Source: Bedellia somnulentella
Lineage: Eukaryota > Arthropoda > Insecta > Lepidoptera > Bedelliidae
Length of the DNA: 64,000 nucleotides
Assembly (NCBI GenBank): GCA_963576735.1
Contig: OY755197.1
Span: 3,670,501 to 3,734,500, forward strand
Direction of reading: 5' to 3'
This document shows, piece by piece, positions 27,301-36,300 of this stretch. The translations under genes and the position numbers were made by a program. The notes below the pieces were generated by a model. It did no database searches. It worked only from the letters and a program-made list of their open reading frames with translations, and was not told where the DNA came from. How positions within the stretch are numbered: position 1 is the stretch's first letter; each line of letters starts with the position of its first letter.

Positions 27301-30300
27301 TTTTTTATCGTATAAAAATTTTGGTATTACGAGTATGTAAACTGGATGCAAAAAATTAAGTCCACGCGGACGAAGTCGCGGGGCAAAAAGCTAGTATAAA
27401 ATAATTCATATAATACTTTATTCACAGATTCAGTTTAACTGAGAGTTGATCATACAATGTATAATTAAAGTCTATATATAACTTATCGGTATTATTTTGT
27501 CTATAAGCCGTTTACTTTACTATATGTCTTTCTAAATAAGAGGGTTAGTACTACTTTTGCTTTTCTTTACATATTCTTCGCTTATAAATAGGAAAATACA
27601 CACCTCATACAACAATTGTTCGTGTCTGCTAACAAAGTGTATTCTTGCCGGAATCGCTTGCAACCGCCGCGCCAAGTCGAATGAGAATAGCACTGCTCTT
27701 TGCACTGATAGTACGTGAATCTGAAATATAGAATAAGATGGTATAAAAAACTGGTTATTTTACGTGGCAATTAAAACATTCACTAAAATCTAAAGGACCT
27801 AAACATTCAGCCAACCTTTGCATCAGTATTTAAATTTAAAGTGGTGATAGGCTTGCCCGGTATTTAGAACTATACATACAAACCAACACATAGTTGACGC
27901 CTCATATTCTTGAAGCAGTCCCAGGGTTGCGATATGATACGACATTTCAAACTATGAAACAAACGGTTATACTTATCAAATAATTTTATCCAGAGTAGCG
28001 ATAAATAATGAATTCCTTATATTATACGTCCTTGTTTGCAAACTATGAGTATTGAATGAATGAAAGACTTAACCCGCTCACCTCACTCAATCTCGTAGAA
28101 TATTCCAACAAATAAGTATGGAAAGTGTCAGCAGCAAATTTCACAATTTTACTCGCGAGAACATTAAAACTCTTCGCGACTCCATTCGTGTCGTTGTTCC
28201 GTATACAACCGCCCGAAGAAGTTTCCCTGTTCGTTGGTACGGAGCTGGGTTTTGATGACGATTGCGGTTTTTGAGTCGGTGTACGCTTTATTTGTTCTTC
28301 GTTTATAATTAGCCATTGTGTTTTTACACCGTGTTTGGATGGTGGACTGCCTGGAATAAATTAGCAAATTTACCATAATGCTTGAGCTACTTATCAATTC
28401 ACAATTAACATTGTTAATAGTGGCAGAAAACATCGTGAGGAAACATGTCTAAGTTGTACTTAGTCATGTGACAGTGTCTTCATAATAATTGGCGATAGGT
28501 CTACCCCCATCACGTGAGTACACTGCACAAGCAAAATGTGGGTACTCTAAACACGGTGACAAAAAAGTCACTTCATTTTCTGCAGTTTTTACGGTGTTAA
28601 CGTTGACTGGAGTTGCTTGAGATGTTTTTGATACAATACTGTATTACTATATTCGTACTCCGCAAACAAATATACATACATACATACATACATATACTCA
28701 CGGCTATAAATCCCTTGAAGGGGTAACCAGAGCTAGGGAATAAAAAATTCCTCAGCCACTTTTGGAAGTTGCGTGGGGAAAAGATGGTGTAAAGGTTGTT
28801 GGTGATGGGTCTCCAACCACATCGCCCAGAAATCCCTTAAAAGCCCCAATACCGTTAGTCGCCTCTTACGTACACCCACCGGAAGAAATGGGGTAGTGCT
28901 ATTCTAAGCCGGCACTACACAGGCAAACAAATATCTAATATATAAATTCTCACCAAACATCTCCCATTGTTCGAGTAAATCGTTCAGAAACGCAGTCTGC
29001 TGGTCAAGTAATTGTCGTTCTTGCTGTGTGGGTTTTTTTGATTTTTTTAGTCTGAAATATAAAGATTTCGTTTTTTATATAATTAATAATTATTGACAAT
29101 TATCTTAGTATGACCTAGGGTTAACGAAACTTTCTTTCTAATAAAATCTTTGTTGTTTGTGTTAAAGTTGCTTGACATTATATTACTCATTATGTTACTG
29201 AAAATTCCTTCAAGCATAAATATAACAGAAGATAACAACTTAAAAGGCTAATATGGAAAGAGGGCTCAAAGTGCCACTTTTAGACCTTCTTTAAGACGAA
29301 TATTTTTGGATTATTACATATTATGTACTCCTAATCGTGCCCAAATTTGCAACACTTCTCTCTCCCTCTCTCTCTCTTTTGCCATTTAACTGTCATCATT
29401 TGCTCTATATACCCGTACCAAGATTAATTTATAAATACATACATATACTCACGACTATAAATCCTTAGAAGGGGTAACCAGAGCTAAGTAATTAAAAATT
29501 CCTCAACCACTTTTGGAAATGTGAGTGGGGAAAAGACGGTAAAAATAAAGGTTGTTGGTGATGGGTCTCCAACCGCATCGCCTAACAATCCCTTAAAGGC
29601 CTCAATACCGTTAGTCGCCTCTTACGTACACCCACCGGAAGAAATGGGGTAGTGCTATTCTAAGCCGACACTACACAGCAAATTAATTTATACAATAACC
29701 AATATATAGTTACCTCGACATCCGATCCTTAGCCAAACTCTGATCAGATTCCGGTAGATCATCAGTACTGAATACTTCTGTGGGTTTACTTTCCGTGTTT
29801 TCCGTCGCTCTGTGGTCATGGGTCCGACTGTCCGAGAATAATAGGAATAGCATTTGCGCGTTCGGATTTAGCTTCTTGATTTGGTAGAGATCCATGCATT
29901 CCTGAAATGTATAAATAAGTTGACATCCACTCTTTCTATCTCCCCTTACATATATCACACTCCCAATTTAGGTCCGCCTCGCTTGATTGACTCAATTTAC
30001 CTGAAGTTATAATACGCGATAGGCCTACCCCCTATCACGTGAGTACACTGTCCATGAAAAACGTGGGTACTCTTAAACCCAGGTGAAAAGTTACGTGATG
30101 TTCAGAAGTATTAGTACTACTTGTATTAGTACTACTACCCCATTTCTTCCGGTGGGTGTACGTAAGAGGCGACTAACGGTATTGGGGCTATTAAGGGATT
30201 TTTGGGCGATGCGGTTGGAGACCAATCACCAACAACCTTTATTTCACCATCTTTACCCAACTCAACTTTCCAAAAGTGGCTGGGGAATTTCTAATTCCTT

Positions 30301-33300
30301 AGCTCTGGCTACCCCTTTTAGGGATTTATAGCCGTGAGTATATGTATGTATGTAGTATTAGTATTAGTACTTCGGGGATATTCGGGGTGAATGTTTATGT
30401 GTATGTATGTTATGTTATATTTAAAAATACAATACAGAGTACGTAAGTTGTACATGTATTTCTAAAATTATTTTATGTACCACCCACCCACGGTCCTTCA
30501 GAATACTTAAATAAAGGAGAATTGGTTATGAATTCTATATTCGGCTATAATAGTAAAGTTCTATTGTATGCCAAAACTACTTGGCACAGTTGCTTGTTAT
30601 TGATTTGATTGACATTATAAATGTAAAGATGTAACATTGTGAATAGGATAAGATACAAGTTTTCGTATACAACCTATACATACGGTATGATACGGTAGCG
30701 CTACTTTGTATAGTAAAAAGTCGATCTTTCTTGTGTGTCTAATGTCACTCCCCTTTTTACCCGCGGGTGTCGTAAGAGGTGACTAAGGGTATGGGGCTTT
30801 TTAAGTGGTTTTTGGGCGATGCGGTTGGAGACCCATCACCAATGATACTTTATTTTTACCATCTTGTCCCTTATCAACTTCCAAATGTGGCTGAAGAGTG
30901 CCTAGCTCTAAAGCTCTGGCTACCCATTTCTGGGATTTATGGTTGTTAATATATGTATGTATGTAATATCATATTTTGGATTAAAATGAAGGAACTTCAC
31001 AAATTAACCATACGAAAGTCAAAAATAATAACTTACCCTCGGTCCAAACACAAAAGGTTGATCACTCGCGTCATTTCTCCTACTATCACAGTTATCACTA
31101 TGAGCCTCACACTGTTCACTTACACTATCAGTCTTATCCGTTCCCATACTAGCCATACTATACAAATTAAACGAAGACCAAAAATCATCATCACTCGACG
31201 AAGGCACCAACTTTATATCACAGAAACTATCACTAAATATATTCTTCCCTATCCTATCCAGAACATATAAATGTATAGGGTTAAGTGTGTTTAATATAGA
31301 TTCCCGTTTGGTATAGAATTCTGTGTGCACTCTTTGAAGTTCTTGGTATGTGAATTCAGATCCTGATTCGGGGTTTGGAGGGATCATTATTTGAAGACCG
31401 TCTTTTAGTAAGGGACAGTTCATTTCTATTTCTAGCACTGTTGAATAGTCTTGCTCGGTTTGGCGGCTAATATTCTGCAATATAGAAAAGGTTTTGGTTA
31501 ATTGAATTACATTACAAAACTGTATATACATCTCTTACTCACTGTTAATGATTTACGTACACAAAAAAAATGTAATTAGGTTAAACGACATATTTATAAA
31601 TATACATACATAATTATGAATATAAATACACAAACACACGGCTATACATCTCAAAAAGGGGTAGCCAGAGCTTCAGCGCTAGAAACTCCTCAGCCACATT
31701 TGGAAATTGATAGGAGACAAGATGGTAGAAATAAAGTATTATTTACTTCTAATTCACTTTACTTAAACCTTTTAAAGCCACCATATAGTCATTTCAATGT
31801 TGAGCTCTGAGGTTCCAAAGCTATCAGTCATGATTTTACTTTGAAAAATTGCCTTTTTTTAAGCTTCACCTATAGCGTCCTTCTATAATCTTTCTAATAT
31901 AATTACCTGTTCAGGCAGCTCAGTCCAATCCTCACTGCAGCACTGCAATTCTTCTACCAACTCGAACTCAGAATTGGCTAGAGTCAGCTGCGTCTGTGTG
32001 TGTGCACCGTGCTTTATACGGATCTGAAACACACGCATATGTTAAGTTATTACATTATTTCAAGCTGATAATTCTGAAAAATACACACTAGTTTAAATTA
32101 TCACATTATTTAAAGCCAAGAACACAGACTACATACGTCATTACTGTATATAATTGATTTTCACTATTGTATGATACATCCATTTGTATGCATTATTTAT
32201 TAATCTTTCCATACAGCCCGTCTTCGACAGACTTCAAAAAGGAGGTACTCGATTCTATCTTCTTTCGTATGTGCGTTTCGAGATTATTTAGTCAATGGTC
32301 AATCAATTTCAAAAGTTATTGTTTTTTCCGTTTGATATCCTTTTAATTTTCATATGTTTAAATAAATACCCTATTGATTATCGAATTTTGTGTGTATTTT
32401 GTTTGAAACTGGTTTTCAATCCAATAGCTTTGAAGTCGGTTCCATTTTGTTAAAAATACATTATATTTGTCACTTCAGACGCTTAACTTTTTCAGCACAT
32501 TTTCTATTTGATTCTAAATGTTTCCATATTTCCAAATAATACAGAGATACTTATATGTACGTAAAATTTGCCGTGTAGTGCCGGCTTAGAATGTCACTAC
32601 CCCTATCTAACCACGGGTGTCGTAAGAGGCGAGGAGCGAGAGTATCGTTGGTGATGGGTTTCAAACCGCATCGCCCAAAAACTACTTAAAAAAGCCCCAA
32701 ACCCTTAGTTGCCTCTTACGACACCCGTGGGTAGAAAGGGGTAATGACATGCTAAGCCGGTACTACACGGCAATTTTAGTTTCTAATATTTTTAATTCCC
32801 TTTCTTGACATAAAAGCATCATCATGAGTATTTTCTATTATATTTTTTGAGTACACAGTGCGAATGGATGGAAGTGGGCGAAATTGATAAATAGAGCCAA
32901 AGCAAAAACCATATTGAGAACCTTCTTTCTCTGTATGTAAAATATATATGAGGATAATTAATGTTAGAGAAGCAAGAAAGACTTGTTAGGATCGTGGAAA
33001 GTGCCGATCGATAGTCTCTGCCTAAGCTAATGGGAATAATGAGCATGAGTAAAAGTAAGTAATATACATACCCACCGCCGAGCCACCCCTCTCGAGGGTA
33101 ACACAGGAACCCCCAGTAACAACGTCAACAGTCTTCGTAACGCGGTCAATGACCCCCATAGTAGGAGCAGCGGCGGCCGACTCGTCAGTGTGGACACTGT
33201 GTGCAGCCTGGACCAGATTGATGCTTCTAGAACCAAAGAATACAATTTGAGCCGCTTTAAGGGTAGAAAGAAATATTAATGTCCAAAATACCTTTTTATT

Positions 33301-36300
33301 GGTTTTGATACATTAAAGTATAACATCAGCCGCAACGAGGGTAGAACGAGAATTCATTGGTCTGTTCCAAAACGTACCAGTTTGGTGGTTCTAGTTCCAA
33401 AAAGTAAAACATCAGTTGCAAAAGGGATAGATAGAGATATCATTGGTCAATAACCAAACGTGGTGTTCGGAATATAGAGAACAACACAGACACCCCCAGT
33501 ATAAACGCCAGTAGTATTCGAACACACGCGACGTCAGCTTAGAAACTTTGTGCAGCCGGTACCAGATTGATACTTCTGATAGAAAAAAGTAGCAGTAGCT
33601 ATGGGGGTAGAAAGAGATATCATCGGTTTGTTAACTTACGTGTTGTCAGAAATTTATATTATGCAGCCGGGACTAGATTGATGCTTCTGATAATAAAGAA
33701 TAATGGCATTAGTCACTGTAATGTCTGATACCAGTGGTACAAGACTGCTCCTTAACGTGGTGTTATATTGATGCTTCTGGGACCATATTGATGCTTCTGG
33801 TACCAAAAGGTAAGTATAATGTCAGTAGCTATAGGGATAGAAAGAGATCCATCATAGAAAGAGATTCAGTTCATTGGTCTGTTACCAAACGTGGTGTTTT
33901 GAATATAGAGTATGCAGCCAGGAACATATTGATGGTTTATTATGTCAGAACTAAATATACAGATCCACAAACTTGTCTTGGCCAACGCAAATACAGGTAC
34001 TACTGTCGCCATTTTGAAATTTCAGCCTGTCATTGTCAGTTTGCTCTCAACTAAATAAAACTTATAGGGTGACCTACATATATAATAAATTATCATTTTC
34101 ATTAATATTTTTAGTTGTAGAAACTTTTTTTAAAAATAAATTATTTATATAATATGTATTTGCTTATTAGCAAACGCTTTTCTTTCCAGTATTAAATATA
34201 AAAATTTATGAAAATTATTACTTATTTTGCTTAAATTATCTAAGTAGGCTAACACCGTCCGCAAAGTTGTACGCACATGACTATAGCGGTGCAGGTTACG
34301 GGAAGTGGGAAAATGCTCCTGAATAAGATTTCACTTCGTACATGCGTGGGTTCTAATCCTAATGCGGGGATGCACCAATGTGTCATTTCTTAAGTCACAA
34401 TTGTCTGACATATATATAAAAATACAAGGTTGTTAACAGCAATATAAAAGTGCCCATAAATCGACTGACCCAGCAAAATGAATGACCCAAACGATATCTG
34501 ATGTTAAGAATTATTTTTTCTGTGCCACTTTTTACGGGATCTATGTGTGAACATAAAAGTAAAAGACAGTACACTACAAGGAAAACCTCTGATTTACAGG
34601 ATTAAAAATCTTTATGTAATGTAGGTACCTACTTTTTTAACTCTGAGTGTTACAAATAACAAATCCTTGAGTGTAAAATAATGAAACAGTTGACAGAGAA
34701 GTACAATTGGCAGTGTTATCGCGAAAGCGATCTCTTCGAGACAACATTTGGAAGGTAACATCAGGAAAATCAGGGTACACAGTCATTCGGGTAGACATAC
34801 AAGACAAGGGCAAAAATAGGCAAAAACAATTAGCTTATATTAAAACGAACTTATATACTTACAGTAATGGTTATTAATTAAATTAAATTAATATAAATTG
34901 TTTTTTAAAACATTTCAATACATAAATAAATTAGCCTGTATAATTTAAAATTATTCCTCTTATAATGGTTAATTTTTATTTACTGGCAGGCAATACTAAT
35001 ATCGATGACAGCGACGCCCTTACCGGCCAAGAAAAGTTTGTAGTCGGTATGTTATCAACATAAATCAGCGGCATACGTCAAAGTCAAAAAGGGGAGTCCG
35101 ATGTACAGTTTCTAACTTTATGCTTAATAAAATTAAGTAATTATACAAAAAGTACTTTATCTGTTTTTAACAGCAATATTCCTATATCATCTATTTTTTT
35201 ACAATGAATGTACTGATCTCATTATCCAAAGGTTATATGGAAGAGATCGCTTTAAGCCATAAGACCACCAATCGTACTTCTATTCAAGAACATAACCCAT
35301 GTAAGATGCTTTAACTTTTGTGTACAATAAAGAATTTTCTATTCTATTATTTTGCCAATTTTTTTTAAATTACCACAGTACCCGAGAAACATTGATGAAA
35401 CTGAAGAACATTTTCAATATGAATATTTTATTAAAGATTATGGTCGCCTTGTAAAACGTCTCACATATCATTGAAGTTAGGAAAGGACGTAAAGGATACA
35501 TTTGACCTTGGCCTTATTTTATGCCTCTAAGAATCGATTCTGACTTGATAAATAAAGTCTATAATATAAACAATCATGAGAACAACCGACTATCGTGCAA
35601 ATAAGCGTAGGCGTGTATCTGTTCTAAAGTCATATCTGTGGTTGATTTATTATGGTTGTTAACGTTGAAGGAAAACATAGTAAGAAAAGTCAAAAAAAGT
35701 CAAAAAGTTCATTTTACAAAATTAAGTTAAAAACTATCAATTGTTGAAAGTCAAAATTTTTATATTTACTCATTAATCCGTTGCTTCGGAGGGTGTTCGT
35801 AAAGAGAAGAAGAGGTCCTATGCCTCGCCTTCGGAGATAAATTGCTTAAACGTTTGAAGGGTTTTTTCTGGGATGTGAGGACATGTTCTGTACAAACCTG
35901 TAGGTATAACATCATCGGCATCCCGCAACGCTTTGACGGTGTCCCGCAGTAGCACCCGCAGCGTGCGGTACCGCGCGGCATCGCGACCGCACCACGACAT
36001 CTCTGAAACAAATATACACATATTTATGGAATAGAAATAGTCTATTGCACATCAAAGCATAAATTAATTACAAAAATAATATAATAGTTTTTAAGGCATT
36101 CATATACTCACGGCCATTAATCCCACAAAAGAGGTAGCCAGAGCTAGGAACTGCTCAGCCACATTTAGAAGTTGAGAGGGGACAAGATGGTAGAAATAAA
36201 GTATCATTGGTGATGGGTCCCCGACCGCATCGCCCAAAACCAATTTAAAGTACCCTTAGTCGCCTCTTACGTTACACGGCAATAATTATTTTACAAAAAA

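Noticed and set aside
28164..28433. 89-codon minus frame as protein
   Set aside because: Overlaps DSTYK exon 8 in the wrong frame; the right frame has the family helix and correct phases.
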